This document shows, one piece after another, positions 1-8,395 of a DNA stretch of 64,000 nt. The translations under genes were made by a program, and so were the position numbers. How positions within the stretch are numbered: the stretch's first letter is position 1; each line of letters starts with the position of its first letter. A model generated the notes under the pieces. It saw nothing but the letters and a program-made list of their open reading frames with translations, was not told where the DNA came from and ran no database searches. Where the stretch lies: contig NZ_FONV01000008.1 of NCBI RefSeq assembly GCF_900113015.1, positions 186,001-250,000 of the forward strand, written 5' to 3'. The stretch is from Actinoplanes philippinensis. GTDB lineage: Bacteria; Actinomycetota; Actinomycetes; Mycobacteriales; Micromonosporaceae.

Positions 1-28
1 CGTAGCGCCTCGTCCACCTCGTTGATCA

Positions 29-667
29 TCAGATGTGCCCTTCCCGTAGCGCGTACGCCACGGCGTGCGCCCGGTTCCGCAGCCGCAGCCGGGTCATGAG
101 GTTGTGCAGGATGTTCTTGATGGTGCGTTCGGAGTAGCAGAGCTTGTCGGCGATCTGCCGTGTCTCCAGTCCCTCGGCCACCAGCCGCAGGACGTCGACC
201 TCGCGTTCCACCAGGCCGAACGGGGGCGGGGCGCCGGCGCCGCCGGCGCCCCTGCGCAGCCGGCCGAGCAGCTCCAGCAGCCGGCCGACGATCTCCTGCG
301 GCAGGTCGTTGCCACCGCGGGCGGCGGAGCGCACCATCGCCGCGAGCCGTTCACCGCCGGCCTCGTGCCGCCACAGGATCCCGTGGATCCGGCACTCCAG
401 CACGTCCAGCAGCTCCGGCTCGCGCAGCTCGCCGGTGACCAGCACGACCCGGCACGCGTTCGTACGCGACAGCCGCCGCAGCTCGCGCAGCCGATCGTCG
501 TCGAGCCGGTCGGTGACGACCACCGCCACCTCGGGACCGTCCGGCTCACCAGCGCCGTCGGGCACCCGTTCGCGCAGCGTGATGCCGGGCTGGTGGCCCA
601 GCTGCCGCCGGACGCCGTCGCGCAGCAGCGGATCCGCCGTGTGCACGGTGACGGTGATGCGTTCCAT
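29..667 (-). CDS. LuxR-type HTH response-regulator-like protein
   Basis: The 212-residue protein has the two-part layout of NarL/LuxR regulators. Residues about 1-110 look like a degenerate receiver fold, and residues about 150-210 form the LuxR HTH, with the typical EREVDVLRLVAEGLETRQIA start and a SERTIKNILHNLMTRL recognition helix. The receiver part lacks an obvious acidic pocket, so phosphorylation is uncertain and it may be an atypical (ligand- or stand-alone) regulator. It probably acts in the cytoplasm as a transcription factor. Its start lies 30 bp from the downstream end of a lipoprotein gene on the same strand, so the two could be co-transcribed. The target is not visible from the sequence. 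Confidence 0.85.
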   Translation of the reverse strand: MERITVTVHTADPLLRDGVRRQLGHQPGITLRERVPDGAGEPDGPEVAVVVTDRLDDDRLRELRRLSRTNACRVVLVTGELREPELLDVLECRIHGILWRHEAGGERLAAMVRSAARGGNDLPQEIVGRLLELLGRLRRGAGGAGAPPPFGLVEREVDVLRLVAEGLETRQIADKLCYSERTIKNILHNLMTRLRLRNRAHAVAYALREGHI

Positions 668-697
668 CCGTGTACCCCTCCCGCGTCCGGCCCGCCG

Positions 698-1264
698 TCA
701 GCTCTGGCCGGCCTTCTGGCCCTCCGGGTTGATCACGAACCAGGTGCCGCCGACGCCCTGCCCGGTGATCTGGCCGGGCGCGGTGTCCAGCGAGTAGCGG
801 TAGACCGGCCAGCCGCCGATGGTCACCTGGTGGGTGCCGTCGGGACGGGTGACCGCGCCCAGCCGGTCCTTCTTGATGCCGGAGAACTGGATGGTGTCCT
901 TGGTCAGCACCGGCGGCCAGGTCTGGGCGCACTTGTCGAAACACGTGGTGGTCGGCGGCTTGGCGTTGTCGTCGTCGAAGCGGTACAGGGTGAACCCGTC
1001 ACCGTCGACGACGACGTTCCCCAGCTGGGGGTGGTCCTTCTTGATCACCTGAGCGGGCCAGTAGCCACCCGCCGGGTTCTGCTGGCCCTGGGGCGCGGAC
1101 GGGGCGGCGCCGGTGGGCGCCGGGGCGACAGCGCCGTCGGCCGGCGCGGCCGCCGGCGGTTGGACCTGGACCGGCGCCGGATCGTCGCTCTCGAACACCG
1201 AGCAGCCGGAGAGCAGCACGGCACCGAACACGACGACGGCCGGAGCCAGACGTTTCACAGACAC
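698..1264 (-). CDS. Secreted repeat lipoprotein (COG4315-like)
   Basis: This 188-residue protein begins with a lipoprotein signal peptide, with lipobox LLSGC placing the lipidated Cys near residue 21. A Pro/Ala-rich spacer follows. The C-terminal part holds two copies of the secreted-repeat motif, recognisable by GFTLYRFDDD with a following Cys pair (TTTCFDKCAQTWPP) and by GWPVYRYSLDTAPGQITGQG. Proteins of this type (COG4315, 'secreted repeat of unknown function') are anchored outside the membrane and their biochemical role is not established. A strong ribosome-binding sequence (GGACC/AAAGGA-like) precedes the start. It lies upstream of, and in line with, the LuxR-type gene. Confidence 0.85.
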   Translation of the reverse strand: MSVKRLAPAVVVFGAVLLSGCSVFESDDPAPVQVQPPAAAPADGAVAPAPTGAAPSAPQGQQNPAGGYWPAQVIKKDHPQLGNVVVDGDGFTLYRFDDDNAKPPTTTCFDKCAQTWPPVLTKDTIQFSGIKKDRLGAVTRPDGTHQVTIGGWPVYRYSLDTAPGQITGQGVGGTWFVINPEGQKAGQS

Positions 1265-1377
1265 GAGAAGCGGTCCTTTCGCGGGGTCCGGCGACAGTCG
1301 CCGGACTACTGATCAAGCACATCGAGCGGTCGTCAACGCCGGGATGACCCGGTGTCAATGCCGCCGTGCGCCGGTTG

Positions 1378-2370
1378 TCAGAAGCCGGCCAGAACGGTCT
1401 TGCCGATGGCCCCGCCGGACTCCTGGATCCGGTGGGCGGTCCGCAGGTTCGCCGCCGTGATGCCGTCCAGGCGGCGGGCCTCGGTGGTCTTCAGGACGCC
1501 CTTGTCGACCAGGCGGGCCACCTCGGTCAGGATGTCGTACTGGGCGCTGCTCGCCGCGTCATGCAGGGCCCGGGTGAACATGAACTCCCAGTGCCAGGCG
1601 ATGCTCTTGGACTTCAGCGGCAGCAGCTCCAGGCCATCCGGCTCGTCGATGGCCACGATCGCGCCGAACGGCCGCAGGATCCTCGCGTAGGTCTCGATCA
1701 TGCCCGCCGAGTGCGGGGAGACGATGTGGTCGACGGCGTCGTCGAGCCCGGCGAAGCCGTCGTGGTGGTCCACGACGCGGTGCGCGCCCTGCGCGGCGAC
1801 CCAGTCGCGGGACGCGGGGCGGGAGGCACTGCCGATGACGGTGAGGCCGGTCAGCCGCCGGGCGAGCTGGACCAGGATCGAGCCGACACCACCGGCGGCG
1901 CCGACCGCGAGCAGCGTGCCCGTGCTCGCGTCGTCCAGACGGAGCCGGTTGAACAGCGCCTCCCAGGCGGTCAGGGCGGTCAGTGGCAGCGCCGCCGCAG
2001 CCGCGAAGTCGAGCGTCGACGGCTTCGGCCCGACCAGCCGCTCGTCGACCAGATGGAACTGCGCATTGGTGCCTGGCCGGTTGATCGACCCGGCGTAGAA
2101 GACCTCGTCACCGGGCTGGAAGAGGGTGACCGCGTCACCGGTGCGCTCGACGACGCCTGCCGCGTCCCAGCCGAGGACGGCCGGCTCGCCGTGCGGGTCG
2201 CGGCCCGCCCGCAGCTTGACGTCGACCGGGTTGACCGAGACGGCCTCCACCCGGACGAGCAGGTCGTGCGGGCGCGGCTCGGGCACCGGCAGGGTCAGGT
2301 CGAGCAGGCTCTCCGGGTGGTCGACGGGAAGGCTCTTGCGGTAGCCGACGGCTTTCATCGTGTTCGTCAT
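1378..2370 (-). CDS. NAD(P)H:quinone-oxidoreductase-like MDR protein
   Basis: This is a 330-residue medium-chain dehydrogenase/reductase of the quinone oxidoreductase or zinc-binding-dehydrogenase-like group. The N-terminal GroES-like domain includes VEAVSVNPVDVKLRAG and GWDAAGVVERTG. The Rossmann domain carries a nucleotide-binding AVGAAGGVGSILVQLAR motif near residues 150-170. Structural zinc cysteines are absent, which suggests a zinc-free NADPH-dependent reductase of quinones or enones. The start was set at the ATG giving MTNTMKAVGY, because the longer frame to 2511 adds 47 residues unlike the family. It is a single gene divergent from the alpha/beta hydrolase gene. Confidence 0.85.
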   Translation of the reverse strand: MTNTMKAVGYRKSLPVDHPESLLDLTLPVPEPRPHDLLVRVEAVSVNPVDVKLRAGRDPHGEPAVLGWDAAGVVERTGDAVTLFQPGDEVFYAGSINRPGTNAQFHLVDERLVGPKPSTLDFAAAAALPLTALTAWEALFNRLRLDDASTGTLLAVGAAGGVGSILVQLARRLTGLTVIGSASRPASRDWVAAQGAHRVVDHHDGFAGLDDAVDHIVSPHSAGMIETYARILRPFGAIVAIDEPDGLELLPLKSKSIAWHWEFMFTRALHDAASSAQYDILTEVARLVDKGVLKTTEARRLDGITAANLRTAHRIQESGGAIGKTVLAGF

Positions 2371-2684
2371 GCCAGGCAAGGTAGAGGCGCGGCCCCGGTT
2401 ACCCGCAATATTGCCTAGTATCCTCGAGGAAACTGGGTCGTACCCGATGTCTTCGCAGGTCATCGTGGTTTTCCGGGTTGCCGGGCGGGGTCTTTTCGTG
2501 ACCGGCGCCACGACGTTCGTCGATAACTCACCCGTTTCGGTGGCCTTCGGCGCCGCCGGCGGCCTCCCGAGGGCGACAGGGCCCTTCCGATCTCCCGCAT
2601 CCGTGCGATCCGGGGTGCGGCAGTCCCGCGGTTGGCTGATGTCGCCGCCGGACGAGGGGTCCGGCGAGCGGGAGGAGTCACATC

Positions 2685-3410
2685 ATGAGCAGCAACGAGA
2701 CGACCGTCGTCCTGGTGCACGGCGCATTCGCCGACGGTTCGTCCTGGGCGGACGTGGTCGCCGGCCTGCAGGCCCGCGGGATCCGGGTACGGGTCTTCGC
2801 CAACGAGCTCCGGGGCGGCGCCGCCGACGGTGAACGCCTGGCCGCGACGCTCGGCGGGCTGGACGGCCCGGTGGTGCTGGTCGGCCACTCGTACGGGGGC
2901 GTGGTGATCACCGAGGCGGCCGCCCGGGCCACCAATGTGACCAGCCTGGTCTACGTCACCGCCTTCGCCCTGGAGGAGGGGGAGGCGCCACTGGAACTGC
3001 TCGGACGGTTCCCGGCCAACGGTCTCGGCGCCGCCCTGGTGGCGCAGCCGGTGCCCGGCCCGGCCGGTGAGGAGACGCTGCTGTCGCTCGCGCCGGACAG
3101 GTTCCACGAGATCTTCGCCGCGGACGTCCCGGTCGAGCGGACCCGGATCGCGGCGGTGTCCCAGCGGCCCATCGTTGCCTCCGCCTTCGAGGAGAAGGCC
3201 GGCCGGGCCGCGTGGAAAGACCTGCCCAGCTGGTACCTCGTGGCCGCCGCCGACGAGTCGATCCACCCGCAGGCGCAGCGGGCGATGGCCGAGCGGGCCG
3301 GCTCGGCCGTCGTCGAGGTCGGCGCCTCCCACTCGGTCGCCGTGTCCCGCCCGGACGCCGTCGTCGAGCTCGTCGTCGCCGCCGTGACCGCGACGGAAAA
3401 CCGGGGATGA
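2685..3410 (+). CDS. Alpha/beta-fold hydrolase
   Basis: The 241-residue enzyme has the alpha/beta hydrolase signature. An oxyanion HGAFADGSSW segment lies near residue 13, and the nucleophile elbow VLVGHSYGGVVI has Ser near residue 72. The acid and catalytic His lie in the C-terminal third, within ADESIHPQAQRAM and GASHSVAVSRPDAV. It resembles the salicylate-esterase/RutD-like group of small cytoplasmic esterases; the substrate cannot be read from the sequence. A clear GGAGGAG site sits 8 bases before the ATG. A second member of the same subfamily, with a signal peptide, is encoded at 10600-11388, so the two are probable paralogues. Confidence 0.88.
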   Translation: MSSNETTVVLVHGAFADGSSWADVVAGLQARGIRVRVFANELRGGAADGERLAATLGGLDGPVVLVGHSYGGVVITEAAARATNVTSLVYVTAFALEEGEAPLELLGRFPANGLGAALVAQPVPGPAGEETLLSLAPDRFHEIFAADVPVERTRIAAVSQRPIVASAFEEKAGRAAWKDLPSWYLVAAADESIHPQAQRAMAERAGSAVVEVGASHSVAVSRPDAVVELVVAAVTATENRG

Positions 3411-3498
3411 GGCGCCGCACCTTGGTCGCGCCACGGACGCCGGAGCGGTGGTGGCCGATCCGGCGCGCCGCCCGCGGACACTGACGACCGGAACCGAC

Positions 3499-3536
3499 GC
3501 TGCCCGGCACCCACCCCGTGGTGGATGCCGGGCAGC
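3499..3536. terminator. Hairpin terminator between convergent genes
   Basis: An 11-bp perfect stem (GCTGCCCGGCA with TGCCGGGCAGC) encloses a further CCACC/GGTGG pairing. It lies between the end of the hydrolase gene and the end of the LAL regulator gene. There is no long T run, as is common in actinobacteria; a bidirectional terminator is the likely role. Confidence 0.65.
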
Positions 3537-3543
3537 GGCCGTC

Positions 3544-6267
3544 TCACGGGTCGTGGCGGGTCGCCTCGTGCACCCGCGCGGCCAGCCGGACACGCGAGTT
3601 GACGTCCAGCTTGCGGTAGGCGGCCCGCAGATGGGTGGCGACCGTGTTCGGCGACAGCACCAGCCGGGCCGCGGCCTCCCGGTTGGTGTGCCCGTCGGCG
3701 ATCAGCAGGGCGACCTTGCGTTCCATGCCGGTCAGCGCGGCCCACCCGGTCTCCGGCCGGGGCTCAGCGGCGGACCGCCGGCGGCGGCGCACCCCGGCCC
3801 GGTGCAGTACCCGCAGCACACGGGCCGCTCCCGCGTCGGAGCCGAGTTGCTCGTATCCGGTCAGCGCCCGGTCGAGGACGGCCAAAGCCCCGTCATGGTC
3901 GGTGGCCAGGACGGCCCGGCCGGTCTCCTCCTCGGCCCGGGCCAGCAACAGTTCCCGCCCGCTCGTTCGCAGCAGCGCGACCGCCCGGCCGGGATCACCC
4001 GTCAGCAGGCCCTCGGCCAGCGCCGCGGCGCCCGCCGGCCCGGCCGCTGAGGGATTCGCCGCGGCGAGCCGGCCGAGCCGCCGGGCCGCTGCCTCCAGCG
4101 TGGCGGTGTCCCCGCTGCGGTGGGCGGCCACGGCGACCCGCACCAGTACGTCATCCCACCAGAGCGAGCCCGGAGCAGACGAAGACGACCGCAGCAGAGT
4201 GGCGGCTGCCGCCGGATCACCGTCGCGAAGGGCCAGGAGGCCCCGCAACACGGGCAGGTCCGCGCTGGTACGGGGCACTGCCGCCAGGTGCCGTGCGGCC
4301 TCGGCGGTCGAGGTGCGCTCCAGCGCGACCGCGACGAGGATCGCCCGGACCCGTCCGTCGAACGTGGGGTCGCCGAGGTCGTGCATGGCGGCCAGGGACT
4401 CCTGCGCGGCCAGCCGTGCCGCTTCCAGACGTCCCGCCCCGAACTCGAGATCGGCGCGGGCCCAGGCGTACTCGGCGGCGTGCCACGAGTCGGCGTGCCG
4501 TGCCGACGCCAGCGTCCTCCGGGCCGCCTGCGGATCGTGCCGGGCCGCCGAGGCGATCTCGCGGATCTCCACCTGTGCCGGATCGGGTGCGCCGGGCTCC
4601 GACCCCACCGTCAGCTCACGAGCCTGCCGGTAACCGGCCGCCGCCTCGGCGTACCGATGGCCGGCCAGCGCCTGCTCGGCACGTCCGAGCGCCGTCACCG
4701 CCGCCGCGACCGCGTCGGCGGGCTGGTCTACCCGGTCGTCCGGCGGGGTGTCGGCGGACTGGTGTCCCGGGGCCTCCGGCACGGCGCCGGTGAGGGCGCT
4801 CCAGGCGGTCAGCCGCTCCCGCAAGGCCGCGGCGGCCCCGGCGGCCCGCTCGTCGGCGGCGCGGCGGGCGAGCTGATCCCGGTCGCCGGCGGCCCACAAC
4901 CGTGGGAGCAGCAGAAGCTGGACGAGCGCCACATGAACCGGGGTGCCCGGCCGGTCGCGGAGGATCTCGTCGGCGAAGTCACGGGCCTCGGCGTGGTGGC
5001 GGGCCAGTGAGAGCACCCGGACCACGTCCCGGCCGAGCTCGGGCGAGAGCGACCGGTCGTCGGCCACCAGGGCGTCGGCGTGCCGGATGAAGGTGATCGA
5101 CGTGATCACCATGGTCGCGAGCAGGTCGAGCGCGGCCGTCCGGAGCAGTGCGGCCGCGGAGCGGTCACCCGGTGAGGCGGTGGTCAGCACATGCGGGGCC
5201 GCCTCCGCCGCGCTGCGCCCGGTGGTCACGCAGTGCTCCGCGAAGGCGCGGTGCATGGACCACCGTACCGACGGCGCGATGGTCTGATAGACCGCCTGCC
5301 GCAGCAGGTCGTGCCGGAACGACAGGACCGCGCCGGCGTCGGTGAGCAGACCCAGCCGGACCGCCTCGTCGACGGCCTCACCGAGGTCCGCGACGGTCCG
5401 CCCGGTCAGCTGGGCCGCATCGGCGAGAGAGAACCGCTCACCCAGGACGGCCCCGGCGCGCAGCAGCAGATGACACCGCTGCGAGGCCGGTACGAGCCGG
5501 CGCCGGACCGCGTCGACCAGGCCATCGGCCGCCCCGCCGTCACCGGGATCCTCGACGATCTGGGCGGCCAGGAACGGATTGCCGGCGGCGGTGGCCAGCC
5601 GCTGGGCGAGCACGGTCCCGGCCGGGTGGCCGAGCCGGTCGGCGGCGATGTCCAGGACGGCGTCGCCGGACAGCGGCGCCAGGGCGATGCGGTGCACCGG
5701 CACCGTCGCCTCGACCGCGTCGGCCACCGTCGCTGCGGGGCCATCGGGCAGGTCGCGGGTGGCGAACAGCCAGCAGATCCGGTGGGCCGGCAAACGGGCG
5801 GGCAGCAGCCGCAGCACGAAGACGCTCAGCGGATCCGACCACTGGAGGTCGTCGACCACCACGAGCAGCGGATCCTTCTCGGATCGCCGGGCCAGCAGGG
5901 AAGCCAGCCGTTCGGCGAGCCACAGCGGCTGCTCGGTCAGCGCGGCGAGGCCGAAGAAGTCGTCGGCGTCGATCAGCGGCTCCCGGCCCGAGCGCAGCGC
6001 CGGCCCGAGCGAGGACAGCGGGCTGATCCGGTCGCCGTCGCGGGCCACGGCCGTGCCGATCGTGTAGCCCAGGCGGTCCGCTTGCTCCACGGCCGTGTCG
6101 AGCAGCGCCGACTTGCCGATGCCGGCCTCACCGCTGACGATCAGCACCGCCGGCTCGCCGTCGCGTCCGGCCCGCAACGCCCGCAGGACGGTGCTGACCT
6201 CGCCGGATCTGCCGCGCAGGGGCATCCCGGCCCAGGCCCGGGATGCCGGGGGAGGCGCGCCACTCAC
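3544..6267 (-). CDS. LAL-family ATPase transcriptional regulator
   Basis: This is a large LuxR (LAL/MalT-like) regulator of about 907 residues. The N-terminal AAA-type ATPase has a Walker A motif GEAGIGKSALLDTA and a Walker B motif LLVVVDDLQWSDPL. A long helical, TPR-like middle region follows. A LuxR HTH occupies the last 60 residues (LTGMERKVALLIADGHTNRE, then VLSPNTVATHLRAAYRKL). Such proteins bind ATP and an inducer and then activate promoters. The start is uncertain: the GTG at 6267 avoids overlap with the divergent HxlR gene, and an ATG at 6225 is the next option. The open frame up to 6339 would overlap that gene and is unlikely. The regulated genes are not identifiable. Confidence 0.85.
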   Translation of the reverse strand: MSGAPPPASRAWAGMPLRGRSGEVSTVLRALRAGRDGEPAVLIVSGEAGIGKSALLDTAVEQADRLGYTIGTAVARDGDRISPLSSLGPALRSGREPLIDADDFFGLAALTEQPLWLAERLASLLARRSEKDPLLVVVDDLQWSDPLSVFVLRLLPARLPAHRICWLFATRDLPDGPAATVADAVEATVPVHRIALAPLSGDAVLDIAADRLGHPAGTVLAQRLATAAGNPFLAAQIVEDPGDGGAADGLVDAVRRRLVPASQRCHLLLRAGAVLGERFSLADAAQLTGRTVADLGEAVDEAVRLGLLTDAGAVLSFRHDLLRQAVYQTIAPSVRWSMHRAFAEHCVTTGRSAAEAAPHVLTTASPGDRSAAALLRTAALDLLATMVITSITFIRHADALVADDRSLSPELGRDVVRVLSLARHHAEARDFADEILRDRPGTPVHVALVQLLLLPRLWAAGDRDQLARRAADERAAGAAAALRERLTAWSALTGAVPEAPGHQSADTPPDDRVDQPADAVAAAVTALGRAEQALAGHRYAEAAAGYRQARELTVGSEPGAPDPAQVEIREIASAARHDPQAARRTLASARHADSWHAAEYAWARADLEFGAGRLEAARLAAQESLAAMHDLGDPTFDGRVRAILVAVALERTSTAEAARHLAAVPRTSADLPVLRGLLALRDGDPAAAATLLRSSSSAPGSLWWDDVLVRVAVAAHRSGDTATLEAAARRLGRLAAANPSAAGPAGAAALAEGLLTGDPGRAVALLRTSGRELLLARAEEETGRAVLATDHDGALAVLDRALTGYEQLGSDAGAARVLRVLHRAGVRRRRRSAAEPRPETGWAALTGMERKVALLIADGHTNREAAARLVLSPNTVATHLRAAYRKLDVNSRVRLAARVHEATRHDP

Positions 6268-6329
6268 GCGGCCATCGTAGCCATCGGTACCCGAGCGGCC
6301 GTTACTACCTTCTGGGTACTGTGTGGGGC

Positions 6330-6698
6330 ATGCGATCACCGCTCGACGAGTGCGGCCCTCGTGATGTGTACTCGGCCGCCTGCCCCTGCCGCGACATGCT
6401 CGATCTGCTGGCCAACAAGTGGAGCGCCCTGGCCCTGGGCGCGCTGGAGGGCGGGCCGCAACGCTTCGGCTCCCTCCGGACCCGGCTGCAGGGCATCAGC
6501 CCGAAGGTTCTGACCCAGACCCTGCGCCGGCTGGAGGAGCACGGCCTCGTCGACCGCACCGTCTACCCGGCCGTGCCGCTGCACGTCGAGTATGCGCTGA
6601 CCGCCCTGGGCCGCGACGCCTGCGAGCCGCTGGCCGCCCTACGCACCTGGGTCGAGCACAACATCGGGCGCTTCCCGGTCGGCGCAGGTGTGGCCTGA
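6330..6698 (+). CDS. HxlR-family winged-helix regulator
   Basis: The 122-residue protein matches the HxlR family over its whole length. A Cys-containing N-terminus (ACPCRDMLDLLANKWS) is followed by the winged helix LRTRLQGISPKVLTQTLRRL and the wing with the typical RTVYPAVPLHVEYALT. HxlR proteins are small dimeric regulators, often controlling redox or aldehyde-stress enzymes. The two Cys near residue 18 could serve redox sensing, which is inference. It is divergent from the LAL regulator, with about 60 bp between the starts, and no obvious target follows it. The 180 bp downstream up to the TetR gene show no gene. Confidence 0.88.
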   Translation: MRSPLDECGPRDVYSAACPCRDMLDLLANKWSALALGALEGGPQRFGSLRTRLQGISPKVLTQTLRRLEEHGLVDRTVYPAVPLHVEYALTALGRDACEPLAALRTWVEHNIGRFPVGAGVA

Positions 6699-6878
6699 CC
6701 CGGCCCGCCTGATCAGGAGCGGGTGACGTCGCCGCCCGACGATTCCGCGGATCGGGTTGTACGTGCCATCGAACGTCGATCTCTTCGTCGCTCTCACCTG
6801 GGCCGCATGCTTCACACCCGTGTTGCTGAACCCCGCGAGACAGAGCGCCGCCCTGGATGGCGGCCGGCGACGCCGGGT

Positions 6879-7493
6879 TCAGGCGGCCGCGGACTCGGCC
6901 GACCGGCGTTCGGTGTTGATCCGCAGAAGTCCCTCGATGCCGCGCAGGAAGGTCTCGACGACCAGCGCGGGGTCGAAGAGGCAGCCGGCCGCCATCGCAC
7001 CGTCGCGGAGCATCACGAAATGGCGGGCGGCGGGGTCGGCCGTCTCCTGGTGCACCTGGGCCATCAGCGTGGTGAGCGTGTCCAGGAACCACTGCCGGTG
7101 GGCGATGATCTCCTGGTGCACGGGGTGGGCCTCGTCCGGGTATTCCGCGGCGGCGTTCAGGAAGGCGCAGCCGCGGAAACCGGGCGACCGGATTCCCGCG
7201 GCGATGGCGCCGGCGACGGCCAGCGCCTGGTCGGCGGGGGAGGGGCCGGCAGCCGCGATGGCCGCCTCGATCCGGCCGCGGTCCATGGCGTGAACTTCGC
7301 GCAGGTAGGCGAGGATGAGGTCCTCCTTGCCGGGGAAGTGCCGGTAGAAGGTGGCCCGGGTCACTTTGGCCTCGGCGATGATCCGGTCGACGCCGACCGC
7401 GTGGATCCCCTCCGAGTAGAAGATCCTGGTGGCGGTGGTGAGAAGCCGGGTTCGCGCCTCGGAGGGCCGGATGTCGGTTGCGCCGCGCGTCAT
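6879..7493 (-). CDS. TetR-family regulator, paralogue 1
   Basis: This is a 204-residue TetR repressor. Its N-terminal HTH comprises LLTTATRIFYSEGIHAVGVD and the recognition helix KVTRATFYRHFPGKEDLI. The ligand-binding domain contains FRGCAFLNAAAEYPD and FVMLRDGAMAAGCLFDP, a pattern seen in TetR proteins of the YxaF/LmrA-like group. It is clearly paralogous to the adjacent TetR gene at 7687-8283, with similar length and shared motifs throughout. A probable operator (GAC-N-GAACGTTC-N-GTC) lies just upstream of its start and resembles two sites in front of the second copy. Autoregulation and cross-regulation of the pair are therefore likely. Confidence 0.9.
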   Translation of the reverse strand: MTRGATDIRPSEARTRLLTTATRIFYSEGIHAVGVDRIIAEAKVTRATFYRHFPGKEDLILAYLREVHAMDRGRIEAAIAAAGPSPADQALAVAGAIAAGIRSPGFRGCAFLNAAAEYPDEAHPVHQEIIAHRQWFLDTLTTLMAQVHQETADPAARHFVMLRDGAMAAGCLFDPALVVETFLRGIEGLLRINTERRSAESAAA

Positions 7494-7507
7494 GGATCCA
7501 GCCTAGC

Positions 7508-7523
7508 GACAGAACGTTCAGTC
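7508..7523. promoter_or_regulatory. Probable TetR operator (copy 1)
   Basis: The sequence GACAGAACGTTCAGTC is palindromic apart from one base per half (GAC-N-GAACGTTC-N-GTC). It lies 15-30 bp upstream of the first TetR gene start. The same core recurs twice before the second TetR gene and its divergent operon. Confidence 0.65.
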
Positions 7524-7686
7524 TGCTACGCGTGAGGAGCCGGGGAGCCGGCGGCGCCCAGGAGGCATCGACCTGCGGCAGCGGCCCTTCGAGATCGGGA
7601 CCCTGCGGGTCCGGCCGGCCCGCTGAGGGTGCCGGCCGGTGGGGGCGCGGGCCCGGTGTGACGGGTTCGGGTCGGGCTTCCGGCGG

Positions 7687-8283
7687 TCAGGGCGGATCGC
7701 CGGCCGCGTGGACCTGGAGGAGCTTTTCGACCCCGTCCCGGAAGGTGTCACCGACCAGTTCCGGGTCGAACAGGCAGCCCGCGGTCATGGCGCCGTCGCG
7801 CATCATCACGAAGTGGCGGGCGGCCGGCCCGGCCGGCTTCTCGTGGACCTGGGCGAACAGCTCGGTGACGGTGTCCAGGAACCACCTGCGGTGGGCGACG
7901 ACGGCCCGGTGCACCGCGGAACCGGGGTCGGGGTGCTCGGCGACGGCGTTGAGGAAGGCGCACCCGCGGAAGCCGGGCAACCGGATGCCCTCGGCGATGG
8001 ACCGGCTGAGGGCCCGAACGGCGTCGGCGGGCGTCAGGCCGGCGGCGACGACGGTGCCCGTCTGGCCCCGGACGGCTCGGTCGGCCTCGGCGAGGTAGGC
8101 CAGGACGAGTTCTTCCTTGCCGGGGAAGTGCCGGTAGAGCGTCGCTCTGGTGACCTGGGCCTCGGCGACGATGCGGTCGATGCCGACGGCGCGGATGCCT
8201 TCCGCGTAGAAGATCCGGGCAGCCGTGCGGAGCAGGCGGTCCCGTGCCTCGGACGGCCGGCCCTCGAATTCGCTGTTCACCAT
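7687..8283 (-). CDS. TetR-family regulator, paralogue 2
   Basis: This is a 198-residue TetR repressor, the sister of the gene at 6879-7493. The HTH includes LLRTAARIFYAEGIRAVGID and VTRATLYRHFPGKEELVLAY; the ligand domain includes FRGCAFLNAVAEHPD and FVMMRDGAMTAGCLFDP. The ATG at 8283 (MVNSEFEGRPSEARDR) was preferred to the open frame reaching 8340, because the latter would run through the operator. It is divergent from a membrane-protein/reductase operon, and two AGAACGTTCT operator cores lie between them. This is the classic arrangement of a local repressor controlling itself and the divergent operon. Confidence 0.9.
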   Translation of the reverse strand: MVNSEFEGRPSEARDRLLRTAARIFYAEGIRAVGIDRIVAEAQVTRATLYRHFPGKEELVLAYLAEADRAVRGQTGTVVAAGLTPADAVRALSRSIAEGIRLPGFRGCAFLNAVAEHPDPGSAVHRAVVAHRRWFLDTVTELFAQVHEKPAGPAARHFVMMRDGAMTAGCLFDPELVGDTFRDGVEKLLQVHAAGDPP

Positions 8284-8298
8284 GCCACCACCATAGGG

Positions 8299-8316
8299 GG
8301 TAGAACGTTCTGTCTT
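8299..8316. promoter_or_regulatory. Probable TetR operator (copy 2)
   Basis: The core AGAACGTTCT with a flanking GTCT matches the site before paralogue 1. It directly abuts the -35-like TTGACA of the divergent operon, so a bound repressor would block RNA polymerase. Confidence 0.7.
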
Positions 8317-8343
8317 GACAGCCGTGATCCGAGGCTCCATCCT
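8315..8343 (+). promoter_or_regulatory. Candidate sigma-70-type promoter of the reductase operon
   Basis: A consensus TTGACA at 8315-8320 is followed after 17 bp by CATCCT at 8338-8343, placing a transcription start near 8350. Operator copy 2 overlaps its -35 and operator copy 3 its start site. Confidence 0.5.
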
Positions 8344-8349
8344 TTAGGA

Positions 8350-8365
8350 GACAGAACGTTCTCTT
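8350..8365. promoter_or_regulatory. Probable TetR operator (copy 3)
   Basis: GACAGAACGTTCTCTT repeats the GACAGAACGTTC half found before TetR paralogue 1. Its centre is 51 bp from that of copy 2, close to five helical turns. It would sit at the transcription start of the divergent operon. Confidence 0.65.
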
Positions 8366-8395
8366 CACCGAAGAGACATCGACTAAGGGGTTACC

